NCBI GenBank assembly: GCA_040791665.1
Contig: JBFNNX010000010.1
Location: forward strand, 237,486-301,485
DNA: 64,000 nucleotides
From: Thiodiazotropha sp040791665
GTDB lineage: Bacteria > Pseudomonadota > Gammaproteobacteria > Chromatiales > Chromatiaceae
Reading direction: 5' to 3'
Position 1 is the first letter of the stretch. Every line of letters begins with the position of its first letter. The notes under the pieces are model-generated. The model saw only the letters and a list, made by a program, of their open reading frames with translations. It searched no databases and was not told where the DNA came from. Positions 1 through 8,290 of the stretch are shown here, in pieces. A program made the position numbers and the translations under genes.

Positions 1-772
1 TCCGGGCGCATTCGTTCTGGGAGGTGATTTCTACACCAATCCGGAAACGCCTCGCGTGCCCTGGGCCAACGAACCGGGTTGCGGTTCATGCCATACCGGT
101 GATGCGATGGACAACCTGGCGGGGATGGCGGGAACCGTGGTGAATCCGGCGGATACCGATGGTAATCCAGACCATATCCGCCTGTTCCAGGCGTACCGCA
201 CCGGAGACATCAAGGCGACGCCTATCGTGCCGGATAACAAGCGTTTTGCGGAGAATGTTATCGAGGCCGACAATCCGGCGGTCCGCGGCCCGGACGATCC
301 CCGCATCGGCAACCCAATGCTTTATCGTGTGAGCATTGGGCATGAGGGGGTTTTTTGTGAGGCCTGCCACGGTTCGACTCACGGTATATGGCCGAACAAG
401 AATGAGTTGGCAAATGATAACGTTGCCGCAAACCAGTTGCAGGGCCACAAGGGTACTATCGTCGAGTGTAGCACCTGTCACGAGGGTGACTTGGGGAACA
501 CTCTGGGCGGACCACACGGTATGCACCCGGTCGGTGCGACAAGCTTTGCCGACGGTGGTCACGAAGAGCTGGCGAAAAATAATTCCGGTCAGTGTAAAGC
601 GTGCCACGGTCCGGACGGGCTTGGGACCGTACTCTCACGCATGGCGACAGACCGTGTTCTTGAATGCGACAGCCGTACAAGCTTCTGCCCGGATGGCGAT
701 AGCGCTGAATTTCCCAAGGGCTATATGGTCGGTTGTGTCGAGTGTCACGAGAATGAGATAAATCACGACTGA
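1..772 (+). CDS. Multihaem cytochrome c, C-terminal part (5' end outside window)
   Basis: The open frame runs from base 2 to a TGA at 770-772 and is already open at the window edge, so the start is missing. Five CXXCH haem c motifs are visible, beginning near bases 80, 355, 467, 593 and 734 (CGSCH, CEACH, CSTCH, CKACH, CVECH). Such motifs bind covalent haem in periplasmic or exported electron-transfer proteins; the signal peptide would be upstream of the window. The spacing is irregular and no further domain is recognised, so the redox partner is unknown. It ends just before a strong terminator and converges with the minus-strand operon that follows. An internal GTG at 56 is not a likely start because the frame is open before it. 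Confidence 0.85.
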   Translation, partial: PGAFVLGGDFYTNPETPRVPWANEPGCGSCHTGDAMDNLAGMAGTVVNPADTDGNPDHIRLFQAYRTGDIKATPIVPDNKRFAENVIEADNPAVRGPDDPRIGNPMLYRVSIGHEGVFCEACHGSTHGIWPNKNELANDNVAANQLQGHKGTIVECSTCHEGDLGNTLGGPHGMHPVGATSFADGGHEELAKNNSGQCKACHGPDGLGTVLSRMATDRVLECDSRTSFCPDGDSAEFPKGYMVGCVECHENEINHD

Positions 773-790
773 TTGGCTGGTTTACCCTTA

Positions 791-823
791 CCCGCGTGTT
801 CTCCCCACACGCGGGTTTTTTTT
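791..823 (+). terminator. Rho-independent terminator after cytochrome gene
   Basis: Perfect 9-bp stem CCCGCGTGT (791-799) / ACACGCGGG (807-815) with a 7-base loop, followed by a run of eight T (816-823). It lies 19 bases past the cytochrome stop and before the convergent gene ending at 832. Confidence 0.92.
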
Positions 824-831
824 GCCCTCAG

Positions 832-1764
832 TCACTCCACTTGATTGGAGATTATCAGTTTCTCATACTCCGCTTTGAGCACACGGGCGGAATGCAGCTC
901 CTGATCGGATATTTTGGAGATGCCCTTCCCTTTGAACAGGGATAGCAGGTGGATGGTTTTAGGAAAATCGTCCAACCGTGCCGCCATTTCGCTGACTTTG
1001 TCGGTAAATTCCTGAGGTACGAACTTATTGATGCCTATGACCATTGGGACGATGGGTTGCGAGGTGATCAGGATCTCCAGTTGATGGGAAATCTGTGTAT
1101 TTAATTCACTGGCGGTCCTAAAGGAAAAATCCGTGACAAGCGCGACATCGGCTTTATTGAAAAACAGATCTATGATTGCGGTATTGACATCGACGACCGG
1201 TGTAGAGGTAGAGAAGAAGCGCTTGGCGATGGGAAGTTCCTCTTTCATGAGTGCTACATCGAGAAACAGTAGTCCGAGGTGAATGCCTGAAGGGTAGATC
1301 AGCCGCTTTTGTCTCAGTTGCTGCAGATTGCTGATCTTGTCTGAGCGCCGGGTCAGGAGAATGATTTTCTGCAATTTACTTGATCCGAAAACTACTGTGT
1401 AACGGTGGTTTTGGTTGACCATATGATCGATATCCAGGTAGTCCAGTGTGTCGGTCAGGACCGCGTCGAGTCTGTGCTGCCGCATCTCCTTAATGACATC
1501 ATTAGGCGAATCGAAATCGAAAAACTCACCCTTTTTGCCGATATTCTTCATGAAGTCGGTGAAAACCAATTCGGTTGCTATACGGGTATCGATACGGTCG
1601 GCAGAAAACATCAGACGAGACATGATGCCGATATAGGCAGTATCCCGATCGTATGGATCGGCAGAACAAATCCCATGGCCGAAGAACAGCGCCAGGATTA
1701 AACCAATTACGGTAACTTGTGGTAATAATTTAATATTCGGACAGGGCGCAGGCGATGCACTCAT
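832..1764 (-). CDS. PhnD-like periplasmic substrate-binding protein (copy 1)
   Basis: 310 residues with an N-terminal hydrophobic signal segment (about 14-34, ending near CSAD). The mature part has the type 2 periplasmic-binding fold pattern of the phosphate/phosphite/phosphonate (PhnD) family: a lobe-1 segment with LDAVLTDTLDYLD, a hinge-proximal IYPSGIHLGLLFLD and a second-lobe NTAIIDLFFNKADVALVTD. It is the last gene of a minus-strand operon and overlaps the preceding paralogue by one base (start of this gene on the stop of the other). No permease or ATPase gene is nearby, so a transport role is doubtful; a sensory role with the neighbouring GGDEF-EAL protein is inferred. The ligand is not predictable. 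Confidence 0.8.
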   Translation of the reverse strand: MSASPAPCPNIKLLPQVTVIGLILALFFGHGICSADPYDRDTAYIGIMSRLMFSADRIDTRIATELVFTDFMKNIGKKGEFFDFDSPNDVIKEMRQHRLDAVLTDTLDYLDIDHMVNQNHRYTVVFGSSKLQKIILLTRRSDKISNLQQLRQKRLIYPSGIHLGLLFLDVALMKEELPIAKRFFSTSTPVVDVNTAIIDLFFNKADVALVTDFSFRTASELNTQISHQLEILITSQPIVPMVIGINKFVPQEFTDKVSEMAARLDDFPKTIHLLSLFKGKGISKISDQELHSARVLKAEYEKLIISNQVE

Positions 1765-2681
1765 TATTTTAGGGTCCCAGCTTGCTTCAAAAGCGCCTCA
1801 TATTCATCCAATAAACGACGGCTTTCGATTAACTGCTCCTGTTTAACCTTGACAAATTTCTTGGCGCGGAACAGGGCGAGTAGATGCTTGATACGCGGAT
1901 TTTCATGAGCCATGGCGAGAAAATCGTCAACTTTTTGAAATATGGAATGGGGAACATTTTTGTTAATGGCGATAATCTGAGGAACCATGTACTTCGATGC
2001 GATGAGTACCTCCAGATCCTGAGGGATCTGCTTATTCAATTCAGCTGCCAGTTCAAAGGCGATGTCGGAGACCAGAGCACAATCGGTTTTTCCAAAAAAG
2101 AGATCGACTACTGCCGTATTTGTATCTATCGTCTGTTCGATGTTGGAAAAGAAATCCTCGGGGCCTGAAAATCCCTGTTTCCTCAGTTCGACGTCCAGAA
2201 AAAGCTTGCCGAGATAGTGGCCGTTGGGTATGGAAATTATCTTTCCCTGTAAATCCTTGAGATCATTGATATAGTCCTTTTTCCGCGTTAGCAGATATAC
2301 CTTTTGCTGTACGCTCGACCCATAAATGAGCGTATAGATGTAGTCGGTGTCAATCAGATGCTCCAACGCAAAATGATCGATGATGTTGGTGAAGACAGCA
2401 TCGATACGGTTTTCGGACAGGTCATGAATTAATTTGCTTCTATCTTCATAGATCTTGATCTCGGAGTTCATATCCATCATGCCGAAGACCTTCCTTATGA
2501 TCATATCAGTGGCAATCGTAGTGTCCGTTACATTGGCGTCAAAAAGGATCTTGGACATGCGGCCAAAATAGCCGATACCGGGATTGCCGGTATAGCGTTC
2601 AGGGAGAGGGACGGAATGAGCCAGCATCGTTGTCATTAGTAAACAACTCAACAGGCAGGTGGTGGCAGCTTGGTATTTCAT
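1764..2681 (-). CDS. PhnD-like periplasmic substrate-binding protein (copy 2)
   Basis: 305 residues, signal peptide at about 1-23 (cleavage near AHS-VPLP), then a PhnD-type binding protein clearly paralogous to the 832-1764 and 5177-6079 products. Shared blocks are RIDAVFTNIIDH, the IPNGHYLGKLFLDVEL stretch and NTAVVDLFFGKTDCALVSD. It lies 69 bases downstream of the GGDEF-EAL gene and one base overlaps the next paralogue. The family normally feeds ABC importers, but none is encoded here. Three diverged copies in one operon suggest different ligands or a multi-component sensor; that is inference. Confidence 0.8.
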   Translation of the reverse strand: MKYQAATTCLLSCLLMTTMLAHSVPLPERYTGNPGIGYFGRMSKILFDANVTDTTIATDMIIRKVFGMMDMNSEIKIYEDRSKLIHDLSENRIDAVFTNIIDHFALEHLIDTDYIYTLIYGSSVQQKVYLLTRKKDYINDLKDLQGKIISIPNGHYLGKLFLDVELRKQGFSGPEDFFSNIEQTIDTNTAVVDLFFGKTDCALVSDIAFELAAELNKQIPQDLEVLIASKYMVPQIIAINKNVPHSIFQKVDDFLAMAHENPRIKHLLALFRAKKFVKVKQEQLIESRRLLDEYEALLKQAGTLK

Positions 2682-2750
2682 GGTCAGCTGAAGTGCTATG
2701 TAATAAATTTCAGTTGATTTTTCATACTGGCTTGGAGCTGAATCCGTTAA

Positions 2751-5180
2751 TCACATGGTCTCCCGTTTTTTGCGGTGAGAATCGATCAGGGTGACATTGG
2801 TTTTGCCGATCAATGCCTCAAGTTCGCTGGAGCTCATTGGTTTGTGAAAGTAGTAACCCTGAACCAGCTTGCAATCATGAGCGCTCAGCCATTCCACCTG
2901 GGCCCGATTTTCAACGCCTTCGCCAATGGTCAGAATCTCCAGATCATGGGCCAGCGAAATGATGGAATTGGATACCGCAACGGTTTTTCGGTCGTGGGGT
3001 ATTCTGTTGATAAAAGATTTGTCGATTTTTATGACATCGATGGGCAGTTCGGTCAGATAATTGAGTGATGAAAAGCCGGTGCCGAAATCGTCCACTGCCA
3101 AACCGAAGCCCATTCTTTTTAACTGATTCAGTACCGGGAGGTTCTTTCCCTCTTCACTGACCAGGACATGTTCCGTGAACTCAAGCTGAATATGGTGGGA
3201 AGAGATATCATATTCGATGAGAGTCTTGTGCAAACGTTCTGCAAAGTGGCTGTCCAGCAATTCACTGCCCGATACGTTGACGGAAACATTTATATCAAAA
3301 TCCCACGCCTTGATTTGTTGGCAGACTTTATCGAAAACCCACTCGCCGATTTCGCCAATCAAGCCTGACTGTTCGGCAATCGGGATGAATTTGCCCGGTG
3401 GTATCAAACCGCGTTCAGGGTGTTTCCAGCGCAGCAAGGCCTCGCAGTGATGGATTTCATGATTCTCGGAATTTACAAAAGGCTGGTAGACCAGATAGAG
3501 CCCGGATGAAGTAATGGCCTGTCTTAGCGAGCTTTCGATGTCGAGATAGTCACGAATGTCATGGTGCATCTCCTCGGAAAAGAACCGGAAGGAATTTTTA
3601 CCGCTTTTTTTCGCTGCATACATGGCAGTGTCGGCATTCTTGATCAACTCTTTTGTATTCAGCCCATCGCGCGGATAGACAACAACGCCAATACTGGCAC
3701 TGACGCGTAATTCACGATCATTGCAATAGATAGGTGTCTGAAAACGCCTCAAGATTGCAGCTGCAACCTGGCTGATGGAATTTCTGTTTTTCACACCTTT
3801 TATGATGGCGGTGAATTCGTCACCGCCCAGGCGGCATACGATATCATCACTGCGGAGGGCATCCTGGATGCGCCAGCCGGCTTCACTCAATACAACATCG
3901 CCGACCTCATGGCCGAGGGAGTCATTGATGACCTTGAAATTGTCCAGGTCGAGAAAAATGACGGCTAGCCCGCTATCGAAGGCCTCCGATTCCTCGACAG
4001 CCTCGGTGAGACGATCCATGAAGTAGCGGCGGTTGGGCAGTTTCGTCAATTTATCGATATAGGCGAGGATCTCCAGTTCATGCTCGAGCTGTTTACGCCG
4101 GGTGATATCGGAGAGTATGACAAAATAGCCCCCGCTATCGACTTCATCGATATCAAAGCGCTCGATGCGCATGGTCATGTGTGTCAGTTGATGGTTGATT
4201 GTACTGATGGTGATATCGGTCGACCAGTCGTGTTGGTCTACGTTGGAGAACTCACTGGCGATTTCGTGCTGCTTGTTTCTGCCTATTTTCAAATGATTGA
4301 GGAAGGTGAAGAGTGACATGCGGTTGAAATAGTCATCGCTCTGGTTGATGATCTTTTTCAATGCCGCATTGACGAATATTATCTTGTCGTCATTATCGAA
4401 TATGGCGATGGCGTCATTGGTGTCTTCAACAAGGCGCGCGAGGCGGCGTAAGTCTCTGGTATTCCGGTCCAGGCTTTGTGCCATGCCGTTAAGTGTGCTG
4501 GCTAACACGCTGACTTCACCGATCGCATTGGTGGGAGCGCGCGCCGAAAGCTCGCCGTGTGCCAGTCTGTTGGCGGTATGACGCAGATTGGCCAGTTGTT
4601 GTCCAAGCTTCAGGGAGCTGCCGTGCAACAGTAAAAGGGATATGAATACAAGCAGAAAACTGAAGATCAGGACGTTGCGGAAGTAGCTGAATAGCAAGGC
4701 TTCGTATTCCGTATCGGCCAAACCAAGCGAGAAGATGCCCCACTCGAGGCCGCTGATATTGATCGGTTTGGTAAAGACAAAGGCATTATTACCACTCTTC
4801 ACATGTTCTATCTTGTAGGGTATTGAGTTCTTGAATTGAGAAAAATCGAAGGTCTTTTCCAGGCTTTCAACATTCCAACCGTCATTTGTGAGCTTGATTA
4901 CCTGGCCTTTGATCGAGGTGAATGTCACAAACGATATTTCCGGAGTTTGCTGCAGTACCTTGTTGACATAGGAGATGATAAAGCTGAAGTCTTCCGTATA
5001 TAGCGCTTCACTGCATGCGGCTATCGTCGAGTTGGCAAATGTATCGCCCTGGATAGCGATCATTCGCACCAGCTTGTCTTTGTATATCGGCAATAGAAGG
5101 ATGGAGAAAAGCAAATTGACACCCAACAGAATCAGTGCGACTCTTTTGAAGAGGTGCTTGAATATCGTGGTTTGCTTCAT
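2751..5180 (-). CDS. Membrane PAS-GGDEF-EAL cyclic-di-GMP protein
   Basis: 809 residues. Order: TM helix (about 13-33), periplasmic segment of roughly 130 residues, TM helix (about 166-187), HAMP-like linker, PAS domain (about 246-365), GGDEF (about 375-540), EAL (about 555-800). The GGDEF site is intact (RLGGDEF) with an RSDD inhibitory I-site five residues upstream. The EAL domain keeps EALLRW, LEFTEH, DDFGTG, KIDKSF and EGVE, so both cyclase and phosphodiesterase activities are possible. It sits between PhnD-like genes and its start overlaps the stop of the upstream one by four bases, implying translational coupling. Precedent: the Vibrio cholerae binding protein NspS acts on the membrane GGDEF-EAL protein MbaA. 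Confidence 0.93.
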   Translation of the reverse strand: MKQTTIFKHLFKRVALILLGVNLLFSILLLPIYKDKLVRMIAIQGDTFANSTIAACSEALYTEDFSFIISYVNKVLQQTPEISFVTFTSIKGQVIKLTNDGWNVESLEKTFDFSQFKNSIPYKIEHVKSGNNAFVFTKPINISGLEWGIFSLGLADTEYEALLFSYFRNVLIFSFLLVFISLLLLHGSSLKLGQQLANLRHTANRLAHGELSARAPTNAIGEVSVLASTLNGMAQSLDRNTRDLRRLARLVEDTNDAIAIFDNDDKIIFVNAALKKIINQSDDYFNRMSLFTFLNHLKIGRNKQHEIASEFSNVDQHDWSTDITISTINHQLTHMTMRIERFDIDEVDSGGYFVILSDITRRKQLEHELEILAYIDKLTKLPNRRYFMDRLTEAVEESEAFDSGLAVIFLDLDNFKVINDSLGHEVGDVVLSEAGWRIQDALRSDDIVCRLGGDEFTAIIKGVKNRNSISQVAAAILRRFQTPIYCNDRELRVSASIGVVVYPRDGLNTKELIKNADTAMYAAKKSGKNSFRFFSEEMHHDIRDYLDIESSLRQAITSSGLYLVYQPFVNSENHEIHHCEALLRWKHPERGLIPPGKFIPIAEQSGLIGEIGEWVFDKVCQQIKAWDFDINVSVNVSGSELLDSHFAERLHKTLIEYDISSHHIQLEFTEHVLVSEEGKNLPVLNQLKRMGFGLAVDDFGTGFSSLNYLTELPIDVIKIDKSFINRIPHDRKTVAVSNSIISLAHDLEILTIGEGVENRAQVEWLSAHDCKLVQGYYFHKPMSSSELEALIGKTNVTLIDSHRKKRETM

Positions 5181-6079
5181 GGGGTTTCTCTCTCGTGTTT
5201 CAGGCGGACATACCTGTCGCTTAACAGGCGCACATCGTATACCTCATCCGTACTGATCCTATGCAGTCCCTGAAATCTAAAACTCTTCCTCAGATGTTGC
5301 AGGCGGGGCATCTCCTCGAGATTTTCAAGATAGGGGAATATCTTGTCGATACGATGCCTGGGGAAATCTTTTCGTACAGAAATAACCATATGGATCAATG
5401 GTGGCGATGTTTCGATTATTTCCAAGCTCCGGGGAATCTGAAGATTCAGTTCGCTGGCAACTTCATAGGAAAAGTCTGTAACCAGCGCTGCATCCACCTG
5501 GTTGAAAAAGAGTTTGATGATAGCTGTGTTCGATTCCTTGGTCTGACGTATTTCGGAAAAATGCTCATTCGAAACAGGTAATCCCGCATGCATCAGTTCG
5601 ACATCGAGAAAGCGCTTGCCCACAGCATGTCCCGAGGGGATGATGATTTTTTTGTTTTGCAGCCCATGCAAAGAGTCGATTCCGCTGTCACGCCTTACAA
5701 GTAGAATGTATTTCGGTTTGATGGACTGTCCGTGCTGTACCGCAAACGCGATCTCCGGATGAAGGTGTTCAAAATTATCGAGATAGAGAACTGTATCCAT
5801 GAACACTGCATCAAGGTTGCCGGCAGCAAGTTCCCTGGCGAGTGCTTGATCGGTATCGTAGATCTTGATCTTGAATTCTTCATTCTGATCCTGGAACATC
5901 TCATTGAAGAGTACGGTGAAGAGAATCTCCACGTCAGTGATCCGGGAATCATAGATCGACTCCGCGCTACCGCCGACACGTACGATATTATGATTGTCTG
6001 CAACAGCAGAAAACGACGCTAAAAAAATCAGTCCAATGATCCAGTGCAATCCATGGAGATTGATGGAATGTATGTTCAC
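5177..6079 (-). CDS. PhnD-like periplasmic substrate-binding protein (copy 3)
   Basis: 300 residues with a signal peptide (hydrophobic about 10-27, cleavage near AVA-DNHN). It is a PhnD-family binding protein with LDAVFMDTVLYLDNFEH, the IIPSGHAVGKRFLDVEL stretch and NTAIIKLFFNQVDAALVTD, paralogous to the two genes further downstream. It lies 20 bases after the TolC-type gene and overlaps the GGDEF-EAL gene start by four bases (ATGA type), so the two are probably translated together. That tight coupling makes it the best candidate for the periplasmic partner of the cyclase; the ligand is unknown. Confidence 0.82.
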   Translation of the reverse strand: MNIHSINLHGLHWIIGLIFLASFSAVADNHNIVRVGGSAESIYDSRITDVEILFTVLFNEMFQDQNEEFKIKIYDTDQALARELAAGNLDAVFMDTVLYLDNFEHLHPEIAFAVQHGQSIKPKYILLVRRDSGIDSLHGLQNKKIIIPSGHAVGKRFLDVELMHAGLPVSNEHFSEIRQTKESNTAIIKLFFNQVDAALVTDFSYEVASELNLQIPRSLEIIETSPPLIHMVISVRKDFPRHRIDKIFPYLENLEEMPRLQHLRKSFRFQGLHRISTDEVYDVRLLSDRYVRLKHERETP

Positions 6080-6099
6080 GATATAACGAATATTGTGTT

Positions 6100-7551
6100 C
6101 TATTCGATAACCTCGCTACCCAAGAGGTAGGCAATTTCAGCCAGATGGAGTGCCTGATCATGAGATGCGCGGGCAAGGTTGGCGCGTACCATGGCATCGA
6201 GCAAATTCGCCTCGATGACCTTTTCGGTTTTAACGGCGCCGGTCTGGTAGGCACGATTGCTCAGATCAAGGTTCTGTTGCGAGGTGTCGACCGCCTGTTG
6301 GGTGATGCCGATCTGCTTGCGAGCGGCTCCGGCCTGTATGAACAGGTGTTTGATCTGTGTGGCGGTACTTTCACCGAGCAGTAACTTCTGCAGCTCTTTT
6401 TGCGCCTGTCCCGCTTTGGCTGTCGCAATACGATGTTTGATAAGGCCGCCGTCAAACAACTTCAACTCCATGCCGATGGCCAGCTGCCAGGAGTGTTTAT
6501 TTTCATCGACACTCAAGCCGCCATCCAAATCATTATTGAACTGATCCACGGAGGCCATCAGGCCGATGGTAGGGTAGTGGTCACTCTTCGCTTCGTCCAC
6601 TTTTGCCTCATAGGCTTCCACGGCCAGCGTCAACTGTTCTATCTGCGGGTTGAATCTCAGTGCCTGTTCGATCAGTTGGTCAAGTTGCAGATTGTTCGCA
6701 GTGTGCGGATACTCTTTCGTGTCGAGCCGGATCTGTTCCTGCCATTCTAGCCCCATGGTAAAGGCCAGTGCGGCCAGTGCTGCCCGGTGTTTTGCTGCAA
6801 GCTCTTCATAGGTCGCCTCCGCCAGGGAATGAGCGAGCTTGCTCTGCAGCAGGTCAAGTTTGTTGACCGAATCCGAACCGCCGTCGTAGAAGGCCTGGGT
6901 GATATCTCTTAACACCTCGAAGGAGATGGTGATATCTTCGGCCAGGGCTGTCAGTTGCCGGGTGTAGAGAGCGGCATAGTAGTAGCGCTTCACATCCTGC
7001 ACGATCTGCAGGTTGGTTCGACGGACCTCCATAGTGGCGATATCGACTCCGAGCCTTGCCTGCTCGATCAGACTGGAACGTTTACCCCCGGTATAGAGCG
7101 GGTATGTCATTTCAAGGGAGTAGTGGGAGCTGTCCCTGCCCAACAAGTCCACATCCAGCGGCGGCACTTCCACCGGTGGCAACATACCGGGAGCAACATC
7201 GAACCGTTGTGCCGGGAATTCGAAAATGGCACTCTCGTCCCGGCGGATGAAATTGGCGTTCAGGCTGAGGGTTGGCCAGTAGGTGGAGCGGGCCTGTCGG
7301 TACTGGGCTTCCGCGATCGTCACGGATTTTTGTGAAATGGCCTTCAGTCGATTTTTTTCCAACGCTGTGGCAATAGCCTCATCAAGCGTGTACGACTTGA
7401 CGTCATTCGCCAGAATCGGGTTGAGCGATGCATACAACAGGAATAAAAGTAGTAAGGATGAGAGTGATTTTAAAGGCTCAAGGAGAGTCGAGACAGGCTG
7501 AAAAGCCTCCCTTATGAGTCGTATTTTCATTTTATCCTCTGCACTTAGCAT
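6100..7551 (-). CDS. TolC-family outer-membrane efflux protein
   Basis: 483 residues. A hydrophobic signal segment lies at about 28-48 (ending ILA-NDVKS), followed by two tandem outer-membrane-factor repeats with long coiled-coil stretches: LDEAIATALEKN at the start of repeat 1 and LDQLIEQALRFNPQIEQL at the start of repeat 2. This is the trimeric channel used by type I secretion and RND/MFP efflux, but no membrane-fusion or inner-membrane pump gene is adjacent. It is the first gene of the operon with three PhnD-like proteins and a GGDEF-EAL protein. An alternative start 21 bases downstream (MKIRLIRE) has a good AGAGGA ribosome site; the longer start also has an AGGA. Function in this operon is unclear. 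Confidence 0.85.
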   Translation of the reverse strand: MLSAEDKMKIRLIREAFQPVSTLLEPLKSLSSLLLLFLLYASLNPILANDVKSYTLDEAIATALEKNRLKAISQKSVTIAEAQYRQARSTYWPTLSLNANFIRRDESAIFEFPAQRFDVAPGMLPPVEVPPLDVDLLGRDSSHYSLEMTYPLYTGGKRSSLIEQARLGVDIATMEVRRTNLQIVQDVKRYYYAALYTRQLTALAEDITISFEVLRDITQAFYDGGSDSVNKLDLLQSKLAHSLAEATYEELAAKHRAALAALAFTMGLEWQEQIRLDTKEYPHTANNLQLDQLIEQALRFNPQIEQLTLAVEAYEAKVDEAKSDHYPTIGLMASVDQFNNDLDGGLSVDENKHSWQLAIGMELKLFDGGLIKHRIATAKAGQAQKELQKLLLGESTATQIKHLFIQAGAARKQIGITQQAVDTSQQNLDLSNRAYQTGAVKTEKVIEANLLDAMVRANLARASHDQALHLAEIAYLLGSEVIE

Positions 7552-7706
7552 AGGTTCCTACCATGAACGCACTATGCCGACTGTCAACAGAGTCCTTCTT
7601 AGCTTGCCAACCAAGAGGTGTAGTGTTCCATTCACTACATTAATACTAGACTAAATCCAACATGGGTCTGTAGCAAATAAGCTAATTCTCATATTCTACT
7701 GGGCTA

Positions 7707-8210
7707 CTAAACACCGCCGCTGTGGATGGTCTCGTAATAGAGTTTTTCCAGCTGGTTCTTATGCAGGGTTTCCTCGTTGGCGAGGAACAGAAAAAGATCT
7801 TTGACCGGTCCCGCTTCAATGCTTTCGGCCAGTGCCTGGTACTGCTCCATGGCCGCGTGCTCACGGCCGAGGGCATACTGGAGAACGGCTTGGTCGTCCG
7901 GCTTCTCCCCCAGTTCAGGGAGGTGGATACAATCCGAAAAGCGTTTGTCACTGGCCGGCGTCTCCACCATCGCCTGAATATGCCGTTCGATATCGGGTCG
8001 TGATCTGAGCTCGTTGAAGAGATCGAAATGGTGTTGTTCCTCGTCAGCGAGTTCCTCAACCAGATAGCGGATCTGCTTACTCACCTTGGGGATCAAGGCG
8101 GTATAAAAGTCCCGCGCAGTGCGCTCGAATTCGATTGCCACCTCGAGGATCTCTCCCAGGCTCTTTTTTGACTGCAGTTTTTCGTAGCCGCTGGTGTGGC
8201 CTTCTTTCAT
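7707..8210 (-). CDS. Ferritin-like diiron protein, rubrerythrin type
   Basis: 167 residues with two ferritin-like helix pairs carrying the expected carboxylate/His ligands: IEFERTARDFY (helix 1), DEEQHHFDLF (helix 2), REHAAMEQYQAL (helix 3) and NEETLHKNQLEKLYYE (helix 4). Rubrerythrin-like proteins reduce peroxides or store iron in the cytoplasm. The C-terminal rubredoxin domain of classical rubrerythrin is absent, so an external electron donor is needed. It follows the flavoprotein gene of the Mrp/complex I-like operon, separated only by a palindromic spacer, and has an AGAGG ribosome site immediately after that spacer. It may protect the oxygen-sensitive Fe-S complex; this is inference. Confidence 0.82.
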   Translation of the reverse strand: MKEGHTSGYEKLQSKKSLGEILEVAIEFERTARDFYTALIPKVSKQIRYLVEELADEEQHHFDLFNELRSRPDIERHIQAMVETPASDKRFSDCIHLPELGEKPDDQAVLQYALGREHAAMEQYQALAESIEAGPVKDLFLFLANEETLHKNQLEKLYYETIHSGGV

Positions 8211-8223
8211 CCGTTGTTACCTC

Positions 8224-8290
8224 TAATTTTGAATTATCGTGTGCGGAGCACACCCATCAATTCATATGTCAACATTCAAATTCAAAATTA
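8224..8290 (-). repeat. Palindromic intergenic spacer, copy A
   Basis: Bounded by the exact 12-bp inverted repeat TAATTTTGAATT (8224-8235) / AATTCAAAATTA (8279-8290). Inside is a second hairpin, GTGTGC-GGA-GCACAC (about 8240-8254), and the block CATCAATTCA shared with copies B and C. On the minus strand the first three bases, TAA, are the stop codon of the upstream flavoprotein gene, and the ribosome site of the rubrerythrin-like gene follows directly. Confidence 0.8.
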
